Origin: an uncultured Azospirillum sp.
Lineage (GTDB): Bacteria; Pseudomonadota; Alphaproteobacteria; Azospirillales; Azospirillaceae
Reading direction: 5' to 3'
Assembly: GCF_946480385.1 (NCBI RefSeq)
Contig: NZ_CAMLJP010000001.1
Span: 1 to 64,000, forward strand
Length of the DNA: 64,000 nt
The position numbers were made by a program, and so were the translations under genes. This document shows positions 1 through 9,640 of this stretch, one piece after another; position 1 is the first letter of the stretch, and every line of letters begins with the position of its first letter. A model generated the notes under the pieces. It was given only the letters and a program-made list of their open reading frames with translations. It did not search any database and was not told the origin of the DNA.

Positions 1-118
1 ACGACCCCGCCGATGCCCGTGACTGTTCGCGGCGCCAACAAAATCATCGCCCTAGGGCGTCGAATTCCCACAAAAATCGCAAGATTCCCCGCCGGCAGCG
101 GTCGATTTTCAGTGCGAG

Positions 119-133
119 TGCGACTCATTCGCA
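119..133. promoter_or_regulatory. Fur/iron-responsive-like palindrome before exbB
   Basis: TGCGA-CTCAT-TCGCA is a perfect 5-bp inverted repeat in an AT-richer patch 112 bp before the exbB start. A TATAAC hexamer at 135-140 follows directly and could be the -10 box, so a bound repressor would overlap the promoter. Iron-repressed tonB/exbB promoters in alphaproteobacteria often carry such elements. The assignment to Fur rather than Irr or RirA is inference. Confidence 0.4.
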
Positions 134-244
134 TTATAACCGCATCGGGGTATCCGCTCCGGAGCATAGCGCCGGAGTGCCAACGGGATTTTTGATTTTC
201 GCAGCGCGCGTGCCGGACACGCGCCGAGGGGGAGTTGGACCGCC

Positions 245-1132
245 ATGCCGACATCGTTTCGCCACCGTCCTGCGCTGGCCGCCGCACTTGCCGGTGCCGG
301 GGCTCTGATGGCCGGCGCCGCCGCCCGCGCGCAGGAGGCCGCAGCGCCCGCCGCCGCGCCGCCGCTGGATGGAGCGATGCAGGGGGCGGCGCAGGCCGCT
401 CCGGACGCGGCGGCTGCCGCTCTCGCCTCGCTGCCGCACGACCTGTCGCCCTGGGGCATGTTCGTCACCGCCAGCCCGGTGGTGCAGGCGGTGATGGTGG
501 GGCTGGCGCTCGCCTCCGTCGTCACCTGGACCATCGCCATCGCCAAGACGGTGGAGCTGTCGTCGGCCAAGCGCAAGGCGCGCGCGGCACTGGCGATGCT
601 GGAGGAGTCGCGCTCGCTGTCACAGGCGGCGGAGCGGGTCGGATTCAGCCAGGGCACCGCTGCGGCGCTGGTCCGCGCCGTTGTCGCCGAGACCCACCTG
701 TCGGCCGACGCGCCGTCGCGCGACGGGCTGATGGACCGCGCCGCCTCGCGGCTGGAGCGGATCGAGTCGGCCGCCGGCCGACGCATGGCGCGCGGCACCG
801 GCATCCTTGCCACCATCGGCTCGACCGGCCCTTTCATCGGCCTGTTCGGCACGGTGTGGGGCATCATGACCAGCTTCATCGGCATTTCGAAGGCGCAGAC
901 CACCAACCTCGCCGTGGTGGCGCCGGGCATCGCCGAGGCGCTGCTGGCCACCGCCATCGGCCTCGTCGCCGCCATCCCGGCGGTGGTGGTCTACAACGCC
1001 TGCAGCCGCGCCATCGGCGGGCACAAGGCGCAGTTGACCGACGCGTCGGCGGCGGTGCTGCGCCTGCTGAGCCGCGACATCGACCGCCATGCGCTGCCGC
1101 GTCCCCACGGCAATTCCCGCGCGGCGGAGTGA
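245..1132 (+). CDS. exbB: TonB-system proton channel ExbB
   Basis: ExbB is the proton-channel subunit of the inner-membrane ExbB-ExbD-TonB complex that powers outer-membrane receptors. The 295-residue product has a signal-peptide-like N-terminus ending near AARAQ, an Ala/Pro-rich periplasmic stretch, then three membrane segments at about residues 78-100, 190-222 and 232-262. The last two form the MotA/TolQ/ExbB domain ([14 protein letters not shown] is the typical core). The long N-terminal extension fits the exported ExbB type found in Pseudomonas and alphaproteobacteria rather than the short E. coli form. The ATG follows a strong GAGGGGGAG site. It heads an operon with exbD and tonB. Confidence 0.93.
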   Translation: MPTSFRHRPALAAALAGAGALMAGAAARAQEAAAPAAAPPLDGAMQGAAQAAPDAAAAALASLPHDLSPWGMFVTASPVVQAVMVGLALASVVTWTIAIAKTVELSSAKRKARAALAMLEESRSLSQAAERVGFSQGTAAALVRAVVAETHLSADAPSRDGLMDRAASRLERIESAAGRRMARGTGILATIGSTGPFIGLFGTVWGIMTSFIGISKAQTTNLAVVAPGIAEALLATAIGLVAAIPAVVVYNACSRAIGGHKAQLTDASAAVLRLLSRDIDRHALPRPHGNSRAAE

Positions 1133-1137
1133 CGGCG

Positions 1138-1569
1138 ATGGGTGCGCGCCTCGGCTCCAGCGGCAGCGACGACGATCTGACCGAAACCCATGAGATCAAC
1201 GTCACGCCCTTCATTGACGTCGTCCTCGTCCTGCTGATCATCTTCATGGTCGCGGCCCCGCTGGCAACGGTGGATGTGCCGGTCGACCTGCCGGCCTCCA
1301 CCGCCACGCCGACGCCGCGGCCGGACAAGCCGCTGTTCCTGACCATCCAGGCCGACAAGACCCTGTCGCTGGGCGACACCACGACGACCAGGGAGGCCCT
1401 GGGCGCGGCGCTGGACGCCGCCACCCACGGCGACAAGACCCAGCGCGTCTTCCTGCGCGCCGACAAGACCGTGGATTACGGCGCCCTGACCGAGGTGATG
1501 AACAGCCTGCGCGCCGCCGGCTATCTGAAGATCGGCCTCGTCGGGCTGGAAGCGGCGCCGGCGCCATGA
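1138..1569 (+). CDS. exbD: Biopolymer transport protein ExbD
   Basis: This 143-residue single-span protein pairs with ExbB and couples proton flow to TonB. It has the family's cytoplasmic tail followed by NVTPFIDVVLVLLIIFMV, whose membrane Asp is the conserved proton-carrying residue, and a periplasmic ExbD/TolR domain. The ATG at 1138 lies 5 bp after the exbB stop. An in-frame GTG at 1129 overlaps that stop and would add three residues, so the start is slightly uncertain. The gene overlaps tonB by 4 bp. Confidence 0.92.
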   Translation: MGARLGSSGSDDDLTETHEINVTPFIDVVLVLLIIFMVAAPLATVDVPVDLPASTATPTPRPDKPLFLTIQADKTLSLGDTTTTREALGAALDAATHGDKTQRVFLRADKTVDYGALTEVMNSLRAAGYLKIGLVGLEAAPAP

Positions 1570-2408
1570 GTGCGGCCTTCGACCAGGATGCGGCGGGCTG
1601 GTCCGCCGACGGGGCGGAGCGTCCGGCGCGCGGGGCTTTCCGCTGGGGCGGCAGCCTGATGCTGGCGTTGGGCGTCCATGCCGCGGCCGGCGTGGCGATG
1701 GTGGCGTGGCATGTGCCGATCACGCCGTCGGAGGCCGACCCGCCGGCCGTGCTGCTGGAACTGGCGCCGCTGCCGGTGGCGCCGCCGGAGCCGACACCGG
1801 CCATCGACATTCCCCTGCCGGAACCGATGCCGGAGCCGGTGATCGAACCGCCGCCGCCGGAGCCCGAACCCGAACCGGTCATCGAGGAACCGCCGCCGCC
1901 GCCGGAGCCGCCCCCCGTGGTCGAGCCGGAGGTGGTGCTTCCCAAACCGCCGCCCGAACCGCCGAAGCCGAAGCCCAAACTGGAAAAGCCCAAGCCGGAG
2001 AAGCCGAAGCCGCCCCGGCCGGTGGCCCAGCCGGTGCAGCCGGCCCCGGTGGCCGCTCCGCCGGCGCCCGTTCCGGCTCCCGCACCGGCGGCGCCGGCCC
2101 CCTCGGCCGCGCCCAGCCGGGCGGTGCCGAGCTGGCAGGGACGGCTGCTGAGCCATCTGGAACGGCACAAGCGCTATCCGCGCTCTGCCCAGGCCCGCCG
2201 GCAGGAAGGGGTCGCCCAGGTCCGCTTCACCATCGACCGCGACGGGAATGTGCTGTCGGTCCGGCTCGACCGCAGTTCCGGCGTGCCGGCGCTGGACGAG
2301 GAGACGGTGGAGATGGTCCGCCGCGCCTCCCCCCTGCCGGCCCCGCCGGAGGAGATGGCGAAGGACCGCATCGAGCTGGTGGTCCCGGTTCAGTTCTTCA
2401 TCCGCTGA
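1566..2408 (+). CDS. tonB: Energy transducer TonB
   Basis: TonB spans the periplasm and transmits energy to siderophore, heme or cobalamin receptors. The 280-residue protein has one N-terminal membrane anchor at about residues 28-48. A very long Pro/Glu/Lys-rich spacer (about residues 60-175) follows, then a C-terminal TonB domain with the RYPRSAQARRQEGVAQVRF pattern and FTIDRDGNVLSVRL strand. The start ATG overlaps the exbD stop (ATGA), indicating translational coupling. Only the TonB-family domain can be recognised; the receptor served is not visible here. Confidence 0.93.
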   Translation: MSAAFDQDAAGWSADGAERPARGAFRWGGSLMLALGVHAAAGVAMVAWHVPITPSEADPPAVLLELAPLPVAPPEPTPAIDIPLPEPMPEPVIEPPPPEPEPEPVIEEPPPPPEPPPVVEPEVVLPKPPPEPPKPKPKLEKPKPEKPKPPRPVAQPVQPAPVAAPPAPVPAPAPAAPAPSAAPSRAVPSWQGRLLSHLERHKRYPRSAQARRQEGVAQVRFTIDRDGNVLSVRLDRSSGVPALDEETVEMVRRASPLPAPPEEMAKDRIELVVPVQFFIR

Positions 2409-2448
2409 TCCGCAGCCCCCCAACGCCTTTCCGTCCAGAGTCCATTCG

Positions 2449-3652
2449 ATGGCCAACGCCAGCACGCCGCGCAGCCGGCGCCTGTGGTACCGCACGCTTC
2501 AGACCGTTCATCTGTGGGTCGGGCTGATCCTCTGTCTTCCGCTGGTGGTGCTCGGCATCACTGGGTCCATCCTGGTGGTGGACGAGGAGTTGCGCGGCCT
2601 GACCGCCGATGCGACGGCGCGAGACGCTGGTCGATGGGCCGATGCAGCCGGTCTCGGCCATCCTGGCCGCCGCCCGCGCCGCCGCACCGGCCGGGGCCCA
2701 GCCCGGCTTCGTGACCCTGCCCGACGAGCCGGGCCGTCCCGCCGTGGTGCGCCTCTTCGCCGCGCGCGGGGGAGAGAAGGGCGGGGAACGGCCGCAGGGA
2801 CCGGTGGGCATGCTCAGCATCGATCCGGTGTCGCTGGCGATGGTGGGCGGCGCCAACCCGGCGCAGGCGTCCGGCGGATTCCTGCGCACGGTGCACTTGC
2901 TGCACGGCAATATGCTGATCCGCGACCGCAGCGGGCGGGAGATCGTCGGCTGGCTGGGCGTGGCGATGCTGGTGCTGGGGGGCAGCGGGCTGGTGCTGTG
3001 GTGGCCGCGGCCGGGCCGCTGGAAGGCCGCTTTCACCGTCAAGGCGGGGGCGCGCGGCGTCCGCCTGTACCGCGACCTGCATGGTGCCGTCGGCATCTGG
3101 TCGCTGGTGGTCTTCATGATCGTCAGCTTTTCCGGCGTCTATCTCGCCTTTCCGCAGACGTTGGGAGCGGGCGTGTCTTCGGTGCTGCCGGCCCGCGATC
3201 TGCGCGCCGCGGTGACGGTGCAGCCGGTGAAGGGCGCCACCCCCATCGACGTCGACCGCGCGGTCGCGCTGGCGCGTCAGGCGATGCCGGGGGCCGAGCT
3301 TCGCTCCGTCTCGCCGCCGGCCCGGCCGGATCAGGCTTACCGGATCGGACTGGCGCCGGCCGGGCAGGCGCATGGCGCTCCCGCCGCGACGGTGTTCGTC
3401 GATCCCTGGACCTCCCGCATCGCCGAAATCCGCGATCCGGCCGGCTACAGCGCCGGCGAGACGGTGATCGCGTGGCAGCGCCCGCTGCATGCCGGCGAGG
3501 GGCTGGGGCCGCTGTGGAAATGGGCGGTTTTCCTGTCCGGCAACCTGCCGCCGCTGTTCGCCGTCACCGGCACGCTGATGTGGTGGCTGAAGCGCAAGGC
3601 CCGCCGGGCCAAGGACGCGGAGCGCGCGGCGGCGCTGGCCGCGGCGGAGTAG
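2449..3652 (+). pseudogene. PepSY-associated membrane protein, split by a +1 frameshift
   Basis: The family is an inner-membrane protein with several spans and PepSY domains, often next to TonB systems and thought to act in siderophore or ferric-iron handling. Reading from ATG 2449 gives MANASTPRSRRLWYRTLQ and the first membrane span (TVHLWVGLILCLPLVVLGITG). This ends near LRGLTADAT at about 2610. The rest of the family (RTVHLLHGNMLIRDR, a second span, RLYRDLHGAVGIWSLVVF, and a last span near FAVTGTLMWWL) lies one frame over, from about 2615 to the stop at 3652. One extra base near 2609-2640 explains it. Neither part alone is a complete protein. It may be a real lesion or a sequencing error. 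Confidence 0.7.
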
Positions 3653-3678
3653 GGCCTAACGCAGCAGGGGAAAGCCCC

Positions 3679-4203
3679 TCAGTCCAGCGTAGGTTCCGCC
3701 CGCTGGCCGACGCGGCGCTGGGAATCGACGGCGGCGCGCAGGCGGTCGCGGGCCGCGCCCCGGCTGGAGCCGTTATTGGAGCCGGTGGTGGCCGCCGGGC
3801 GCAGGCCGTTGAGGGCGGCCAGGAAATTGGTGCCGGCCCGCCCCTTCGGCTCGCGGCCCTTCGGTTCGGAGATGCGCCAGGCCGGCAGCGCCGGAATCTC
3901 CTGCGTGACCTCCTCCCGGTCGATCACTGTGTCCGGCGTCGCGGCGGCCTTCGCCTGGGCGCGGGTCTGCTGCGCTTCCACCCGCGCACGGGCGACGATG
4001 CGTTCGCGCAAGTCGACATCCAGCGTGCGGAACACGCGCGACGCCTCGGTCAGTTCGCGTTCCCGGCCGCTGTCCAGGGTGCGTTTCAGCGCGTTCGCCA
4101 GCAGGCGGCATTCCAGGACGCCGGGCACCCGCTCGCGCTCCACCGCGCGGGCGAGGACGCCGACGGCTTCAAGGGTTTCGCGGTCGAGAGTGCCCTGAGG
4201 CAT
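3679..4203 (-). CDS. Conserved hypothetical protein, charged and soluble
   Basis: I do not recognise a named family. The 174-residue product is soluble, helix-rich and strongly charged in its first 110 residues (LDRETLEAVGVLARAVERER; VFRTLDVDLRERIVARARVE). A low-complexity tail follows with a short GREPKGRAG stretch and Asn/Ser/Gly residues. ATG 4203 is preferred because the longer reading from 4251 would begin with TTG and lacks a ribosome site. It lies alone between the PepSY gene and the PAP2 phosphatase. Codon use matches neighbours, so it is probably a real gene of unknown role. Confidence 0.6.
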   Translation of the reverse strand: MPQGTLDRETLEAVGVLARAVERERVPGVLECRLLANALKRTLDSGRERELTEASRVFRTLDVDLRERIVARARVEAQQTRAQAKAAATPDTVIDREEVTQEIPALPAWRISEPKGREPKGRAGTNFLAALNGLRPAATTGSNNGSSRGAARDRLRAAVDSQRRVGQRAEPTLD

Positions 4204-4299
4204 GGTGCGGCCTGATCCGAAAGGGGTAGGGTCGACACTATCGGCGGGCAAGCGTCCGTATTCAAGCCGCTTGTTAACCTTTTGTGCGATGCACCGCGC

Positions 4300-5052
4300 T
4301 TACCGTCCTGCCGTCGCTTCCGGCCGGTCCTGCTCCACCGCACCGCGGCGCTGCAGCCATTCGGCGACCATCCAGCACAGCGCCGCCCAGGCGGCACCGA
4401 CGCTCCAGCCCGCCAGCACGTCGGTCGGCCAGTGGACGCCCAGATAGACGCGGCTCGCCCCGATGATGAGGGTCAGCACCATCGCCCAACTCAGCAAATA
4501 GGCCTTGGTCCGCCGGCCCTCGACGAACTGGGTCAGCAGTGCGCCAAGCGTCAGGTAGACGACGGCCGACTGCATGGCATGTCCGCTGGGGAAGCTGGCG
4601 GAGATCACCTGATCGCCATGCGGCACCAGATCGGGACGGGCGCGGTCGAACAGCATCTTCAGCACGGTGCTGAGCGCCCCGCCGCCGCCGACCGCCACCA
4701 GAACCAGCAGGGCCGCCGCCCGCTTGTGCAGAAGCAGCAGGAAACCAAGAGTCGCGGCGGTGAGGATGGCGAGGATGGTGGTGCTGCCGAGCGAGGTGAT
4801 GTCGCGCGCCATCCGGGCCAGCCACCAGGGGCCGCCGGGCAGGTCGGGGTTCAGCGGATCGCGGAGCGCCAGCAGGATGTGCTTGTCGAAGGCGGTGGTT
4901 TCGCCTTCCATCACCTCACCGGCCAGCTCGACGAAGCCGAACAGCAGGCCGGCGATCACCGACAGGCCGACCAGCATGCCCAGTTGGTGCCGGCTCAGTT
5001 TCGCCCAAAAACCGCTTCTGCTGCTGCCCCCGACCGCTTCGTTCCGGCTCAC
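4300..5052 (-). CDS. PAP2-family phosphatase, membrane-bound
   Basis: This is a PAP2-superfamily acid phosphatase, likely acting on a lipid phosphate such as undecaprenyl pyrophosphate or phosphatidate; the exact substrate is not deducible. All three family motifs are present: KMLFDRARP, PSGH and SRVYLGVHWPTD, which carry the catalytic and phosphate-binding Arg, His and Asp. About six membrane spans are visible in 250 residues. GTG 5052 is chosen because GGAGG lies six bases before it; an earlier GTG at 5058 abuts the ribosome site. Confidence 0.85.
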   Translation of the reverse strand: MSRNEAVGGSSRSGFWAKLSRHQLGMLVGLSVIAGLLFGFVELAGEVMEGETTAFDKHILLALRDPLNPDLPGGPWWLARMARDITSLGSTTILAILTAATLGFLLLLHKRAAALLVLVAVGGGGALSTVLKMLFDRARPDLVPHGDQVISASFPSGHAMQSAVVYLTLGALLTQFVEGRRTKAYLLSWAMVLTLIIGASRVYLGVHWPTDVLAGWSVGAAWAALCWMVAEWLQRRGAVEQDRPEATAGR

Positions 5053-5078
5053 CCGCACCCTCCATCCCCTTTGCCTGT

Positions 5079-6044
5079 TCAGGCGGGAGAGAGAAGCCGC
5101 ACCGGTGAGCCGGCCGTCCAGGCCAGGATGTCCTCCAGAGCGTCGCGGTAGAACACCGCGTAATTCTCCCGCGTCACGTAGCCGAGATGGGGCGTCAGCA
5201 CGGTGTTGGGAAGGTCAAGCCAAAGGCTGTCTTTCGGCAGAGGCTCGATGGGGAAGACGTCTATCCCGGCGCCGCCGATATGGCCGTGGCGCAGCGCATG
5301 GACCAGCGCCGCCTCGTCCACCAGCCCGGCGCGCGAGGTGTTGACGAGGAAGGCGGTCGGCTTCATCGCGCCGATCTCGTCCGCCCCCACCACGCCGCGG
5401 GTGCGCTCGCTCAGCACCAGATGGACGCTGACCACGTCGGCGGTGGCGAACAGGTCGCGCTTCTCGACACGGGTCACCCCGGCCTCGGCGGCGCGCTCGT
5501 CGGTCAGGTTGGGGCTCCAGGCCACCACCTCCATGCCGAAGGCCTGCCCGACCTTGGCGACCTTGCTGCCGAGCTTGCCCAGGCCGACCAGACCCAGCCG
5601 CTTGCCGCCGAGATCGTCGGTCAGGCCGGTCTGCCAGCGGCCCTCGCGCAACGCCCGCTCTTCGGCCGGGATGCGCTTGGCCAGCGCCAGGATCAGGCCC
5701 CAGGTCAGCTCCGCCGTCGGCGCGCCGACCATGCGGGTGCCGCTGACCGGGATGCCGCGGGCGGCGCAGGCCTTCAGGTCGATGGCGTTGTTGCGGGCGC
5801 CGGTGGTGATCAGCAGCTTCAGGTTCGGCAGCCGGTCGATCAGGGATGCGGGGAACGGCGTGCGTTCCCGCATGATGACCAGCACGTCGAAGGGCTCCAG
5901 CGCCGCCGCCACCGCGCCCAGATCGCCGTGGGCATCGCCGAGCGGCTGCTCGAAGACCGTCAGGTCGCTGCCCGGCGGCAGCTGCGACCAGTCGGCGAGG
6001 TCGCGGGCGACCCCCTGGTAATCGTCGAGGATGGCGACGCGCAT
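5079..6044 (-). CDS. D-2-hydroxyacid dehydrogenase, NAD-binding
   Basis: The 321-residue enzyme belongs to the D-isomer-specific 2-hydroxyacid dehydrogenase family, which interconverts 2-hydroxy and 2-keto acids. The Rossmann fingerprint LVGLGKLGSKVAKVG is at about residue 150. The catalytic set follows: Arg in NTSRAGLVDEAAL, a Glu in the PIEPLP region, and His in TPHLGYVTRENY. It resembles SerA-like members but lacks the long ACT regulatory domain, so SerA itself is unlikely. It lies 15 bp after purC on the same strand and may be co-transcribed. Substrate is unknown. Confidence 0.85.
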   Translation of the reverse strand: MRVAILDDYQGVARDLADWSQLPPGSDLTVFEQPLGDAHGDLGAVAAALEPFDVLVIMRERTPFPASLIDRLPNLKLLITTGARNNAIDLKACAARGIPVSGTRMVGAPTAELTWGLILALAKRIPAEERALREGRWQTGLTDDLGGKRLGLVGLGKLGSKVAKVGQAFGMEVVAWSPNLTDERAAEAGVTRVEKRDLFATADVVSVHLVLSERTRGVVGADEIGAMKPTAFLVNTSRAGLVDEAALVHALRHGHIGGAGIDVFPIEPLPKDSLWLDLPNTVLTPHLGYVTRENYAVFYRDALEDILAWTAGSPVRLLSPA

Positions 6045-6059
6045 GGAGCCCGCTCCCGC

Positions 6060-7040
6060 TTACTTGGTGAAGTAGGGCGCCAGGTTGGCGCGGATGCGGT
6101 CGAGGATCGGGACGGCGGTGGCCGGCACCTCGAACGGGCGGCCGGTGATGGTCTCGCCGGCTTCGATGTAGACGCGGGCCGCTTCCAGCACCACCTCGGC
6201 GGGGATTTCCGGGATGTCCTGAGTGTAGGGATCGCAGCGGGCGACGACCCAGTTGCGGACGAAGTCCTTGTCGAAGCTCTCCGGCTTCCCGCCGGACTCG
6301 AACCGCTCCTGATAGCTGGCGGCGAACCAGTAGCGCGAGCTGTCGGGGGTGTGGATCTCGTCGGCCAGCAGGATGTTGCCGTCCTCGTCGAAGCCGAATT
6401 CGTACTTGGTGTCGACCAGGATCAGGCCGCGCTCCGCCGCCATCTTCTGGCCGCGGGCGAACAGGGCCAGCGCCTTGTCCGACACCTCGTCCCATTGGGC
6501 GCGGGTCAGCAGGTTGCGGCCGACGATCTCGGCCGCGGTCAGCTCCTCGTCATGACCGGCGTCGAAGGCCTTGGTGGTCGGCGTGATGATAGGGGTTTCC
6601 AGCCTCTGGTTCTGGCGCAGCCCGTCGGGGAAGATGTGGCCGTACATCTCGCGCCGGCCCTGCTTGTACATCGACCAGATCGAGGTGCCGGTGGTGCCGG
6701 CCATGTAGTCGCGGACCACGACCTCCACCGGCATGATGGTCAGCCGCTTCGCCACCACCACGTTGGGATCGGGGTATTCCAGGACGTGGTTGGCGCAGAT
6801 GTCCTTCGTCGCCTCGAACCAGAAGCGGGCGGTCTGGGTCAGCACCTGTCCCTTGAAGGGGATGGCGGTCAGGGCGCGGTCGAAGGCCGACAGACGGTCG
6901 GTGGTGATGAGGATGCGCCTGCCGTCCGGAAGGTCGTAGTTTTCACGCACCTTGCCGCGGTAATGATTGGGCAGCTCCGGGATGAAGGCGTCGCGAAGAA
7001 CGTTGGTCAGGTGCGGGGCGAGCAGGGCGGTGTCAACCAT
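6060..7040 (-). CDS. purC: SAICAR synthase PurC
   Basis: PurC (phosphoribosylaminoimidazole-succinocarboxamide synthase) joins aspartate to CAIR with ATP in step 8 of purine synthesis. The 326-residue protein has the N-terminal [23 protein letters not shown]-binding strand. The central signatures [16 protein letters not shown] and [33 protein letters not shown] include the family's EIHTPDSSR loop. The length matches the longer PurC form (about 300 residues, as in yeast Ade1) rather than the 237-residue E. coli form. A long 5' gap of 100 bp separates it from the divergent PPTase gene. Confidence 0.95.
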   Translation of the reverse strand: MVDTALLAPHLTNVLRDAFIPELPNHYRGKVRENYDLPDGRRILITTDRLSAFDRALTAIPFKGQVLTQTARFWFEATKDICANHVLEYPDPNVVVAKRLTIMPVEVVVRDYMAGTTGTSIWSMYKQGRREMYGHIFPDGLRQNQRLETPIITPTTKAFDAGHDEELTAAEIVGRNLLTRAQWDEVSDKALALFARGQKMAAERGLILVDTKYEFGFDEDGNILLADEIHTPDSSRYWFAASYQERFESGGKPESFDKDFVRNWVVARCDPYTQDIPEIPAEVVLEAARVYIEAGETITGRPFEVPATAVPILDRIRANLAPYFTK

Positions 7041-7143
7041 GGGATCCTGGTCCGGATGCAGGGGCGGATGCGAGAGGCGCGCATGATACCCGAAACCCCT
7101 GCCGGAGCCAGGACGCTAAATTGTGAGGGAGGATCGCTGTCCG

Positions 7144-7920
7144 ATGCATGACGGGACCATCAGAATGCCCGCAGCCGGAACCGCAACGGAGGGCGCCGGC
7201 GACCATGTCCCGCCGCCCGGAGTCGTCCGCGTCTGGTTCGCCGATCTGGCCGCTCTATCAGCCCACAAGGCGGCGATGCGCGCCCTGCTGTCGGAGGATG
7301 AGGTGGAGCGTGCCGACCGCTTCATGATGGAACGGCTGACCGAGCGCTTCATCCTGCGGCGCGGGCTGTTGCGGCTGCTGCTGGGGCGCTGCACCGGCCG
7401 CGATCCGGCGGGGCTGGTCTTCGACTACGGCACCCACGGCAAGCCGGCGCTGGCCGGCGGCCCGGCCTTCAACCTCAGCGACAGCGAGGATTCTCTGGCC
7501 ATCGCCGTGGCGGCGGAGGGGCGGATCGGCGTCGACATCGAGCGGCTTCGCCCGATCGAAAGCGCCGACGGAATCGCCGACCGCTTCTTCCACGCGACCG
7601 AGCGTGCCGCCCTGCAGACGCTGGGTCCGGAGCAAAGGGACGAGGGCTTCCTGCTGGCCTGGACCCGCAAAGAGGCCTTCATCAAGGCGGCCGGTGTCGG
7701 GCTGTCGATGCCGCTCGACCAGTTCGCGGTGGAGGTGACGCCCGGTGCGCCGCCGGCCCTGCTGGAGATCGACGGGCGGCTGCGCGGGGATGTCGGCGTA
7801 CCGGCCGACTGGAGCCTGTTCGACCGCCGGGTGCTGCCGGGCACCATCGCCGCCATCGCGGCGCATGGCACCGGCTGGACGGTGGAGAATCGGGTGATGG
7901 ATTCGGAGTTCGTGGGGTAG
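7144..7920 (+). CDS. 4'-phosphopantetheinyl transferase, Sfp type
   Basis: The enzyme transfers the phosphopantetheine arm of CoA to carrier-protein serines. The roughly 258-residue protein has the Sfp/Gsp/AcpT layout: RFILRRGLLRLLLG and THGKPAL in the N-half, then the magnesium-binding GVDIE motif and the FLLAWTRKEAFIKA helix. ATG 7144 has GAGGGAGG 11-18 bases upstream; a GTG at 7123 is an alternative start. Size suggests it serves secondary-metabolite or lysine-pathway carriers more than AcpS does, but no target is in the window apart from a possible ACP-like protein at 21168. Confidence 0.88.
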   Translation: MHDGTIRMPAAGTATEGAGDHVPPPGVVRVWFADLAALSAHKAAMRALLSEDEVERADRFMMERLTERFILRRGLLRLLLGRCTGRDPAGLVFDYGTHGKPALAGGPAFNLSDSEDSLAIAVAAEGRIGVDIERLRPIESADGIADRFFHATERAALQTLGPEQRDEGFLLAWTRKEAFIKAAGVGLSMPLDQFAVEVTPGAPPALLEIDGRLRGDVGVPADWSLFDRRVLPGTIAAIAAHGTGWTVENRVMDSEFVG

Positions 7921-7932
7921 GGTGACCCTACC

Positions 7933-9360
7933 TCACTCCCCGCCGGCCAATGTCCCGGTCAGGCGGTTGCGGATGGCGGAGACGGCGCATTCCAGCGGGC
8001 GGTCGTCGTCGGGCTTGGGGGCCTTGTCCATCACGTCGGGGCACATGTCCTGGGCCAGCCACACCTGCGGCTTCGGCGGAACCGGAGCGTTGGGGTCGCA
8101 GGTGGCCGGGTCGGGGTGGGTTTCCTCGGTGCTGCCGTGGGTCGGCTTGACCTCCAGGTTCGGCGAGACGCCGAAGCAGTCCACCAACGCCCCCGACGGG
8201 CGGTAGTAGCGGGCGGTGGTCAGGCGGATGCCGGTGTCGACGCTGAGCGAGGAAATCGTCTGCACCGACCCCTTGCCGTAGGAGCGGGAACCGAACAGCA
8301 GCGCCCGGTGATGGTCCTGCAGGGCGCCGGCCACGATCTCCGACGCCGAGGCCGAGCCGCTGTTGATCAGCACCACAACCGGCAGCCCGGCCAGCAGGTC
8401 GCCGGGAGTGCCGCGGTAGTTGCGGGATTCCTCCGGATCGCGGCCGCGGACGGAGACGATGTCCACCGTTTCCAGGAAGCGGTCGGCCACCTGCACCGCC
8501 TGCTCCAGCAGGCCGCCGGGGTTGTTGCGCAGGTCGATGACGGCGCCGGTCAGCCGGCCCTTCGCCTGACGGCGCATCGACTCGATCGCCGCGTCCAGCG
8601 CCGTGGAGGTCGACTGGTTGAAGGTGGCGATGCGGACATAGGCGACGTTGCCCTCCAGCCGGTAGCGCACCGGCTGGATCTTCACGATGGCGCGGGTCAG
8701 CGAGACGCGGGTGTTGGCTTCGGTCGAAGGCGGGCGGCGGATCGACAGGGCGACGGAGCTGCCGACGGGCCCGCGCATGCGGGCGACGGCGTCGTGCAGG
8801 TTCAGCCCCTTCACCGCCATGTCGTCGATGCGGGCGATCAGGTCGCCGCTGCGCAGGCCGGCGCGGGCGGCGGGCGAGCCGTCGATGGGGGAGACGACCT
8901 TGATGAGGCCGCTTTCCTCATCCATCGTCACCTCGATGCCGAGACCGCCGAACTCGCCCTGCGTCTGTTCGCGCAGATAGCGGTAGCGCTCGGCGTCGAG
9001 GAAGCTGGAATAGGGGTCGAGCGAGCCCAGCATGCTGTCCAGCGCCGCCTCGGTCAGCATGCGGTCGCTGGCCTTCGGGTTCTCCGCCTTCTTCTTCTTC
9101 AGCCCGTCCTCGGCCTTGTCGATCAGCACCTGCGGATCATAGGCCTTCACATGCTCCGTCAGGACGCGGCGCATGGCGTCGGAGAAGAGGACGTAATTGC
9201 GGTCGGCGGTGGACAGCGAGCCATAGCCGCGGATCTTCGCGAAATCCGTCCGGTAGCGGTCGAGCGCCGCGACGGTGTCGGCACGGCTGGTGGGCGCCAC
9301 GGCGCAGGCGGGCCCGATCGCCACCATCATCAGCAGCAAGGCAGCCAGCAGCTTCGCCAT
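7933..9360 (-). CDS. Carboxy-terminal processing protease, S41 family
   Basis: CtpA-type proteases trim or degrade periplasmic proteins. The 475-residue product has a signal peptide (MAKLLAALLLMMVAIGPACA), with Cys20 a possible but weak lipobox. A PDZ domain follows at about residues 120-200 (GEFGGLGIEVTMDEESGLIKVVSPI). The S41 catalytic domain has the nucleophile Ser in NSGSASASEI and the Lys in GSRSYGKGSVQT. ATG 9360 follows GAGGG; an upstream extension to 9408 would put residues before the signal peptide and is rejected. It ends 12 bp from the PPTase stop, convergent. Confidence 0.9.
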   Translation of the reverse strand: MAKLLAALLLMMVAIGPACAVAPTSRADTVAALDRYRTDFAKIRGYGSLSTADRNYVLFSDAMRRVLTEHVKAYDPQVLIDKAEDGLKKKKAENPKASDRMLTEAALDSMLGSLDPYSSFLDAERYRYLREQTQGEFGGLGIEVTMDEESGLIKVVSPIDGSPAARAGLRSGDLIARIDDMAVKGLNLHDAVARMRGPVGSSVALSIRRPPSTEANTRVSLTRAIVKIQPVRYRLEGNVAYVRIATFNQSTSTALDAAIESMRRQAKGRLTGAVIDLRNNPGGLLEQAVQVADRFLETVDIVSVRGRDPEESRNYRGTPGDLLAGLPVVVLINSGSASASEIVAGALQDHHRALLFGSRSYGKGSVQTISSLSVDTGIRLTTARYYRPSGALVDCFGVSPNLEVKPTHGSTEETHPDPATCDPNAPVPPKPQVWLAQDMCPDVMDKAPKPDDDRPLECAVSAIRNRLTGTLAGGE

Positions 9361-9640
9361 CCTTGGACCCTCTTGACTGGCCGATCCGGCCGGCGGTCTT
9401 ACGCGCATCGTTCACTTATACCAGTGTTTCGCCGGTTGCCGCGACCCTAGCACGTCGTCCGCCCATTCTCAAAATCCATCCCGATTTCGGCAAGAGGGTC
9501 ATGCCCGGGAAGGATCGGCCGAACCGCGCAGGAGGGCGGACTCCAGAGATAGGGCGCACAAACGGCGATGTCGCGCGCCCCGATGGAACGCGCGACCTGT
9601 CCGAACGGACGAACGCTTTTGGAGAGCGGGCGGAGGGGCG

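Noticed and set aside
7933..9450. Long plus-strand reading frame opposite the protease gene
   Set aside because: It is the antisense shadow of the S41 protease on the opposite strand, common at this GC content, with no ribosome site or family match.
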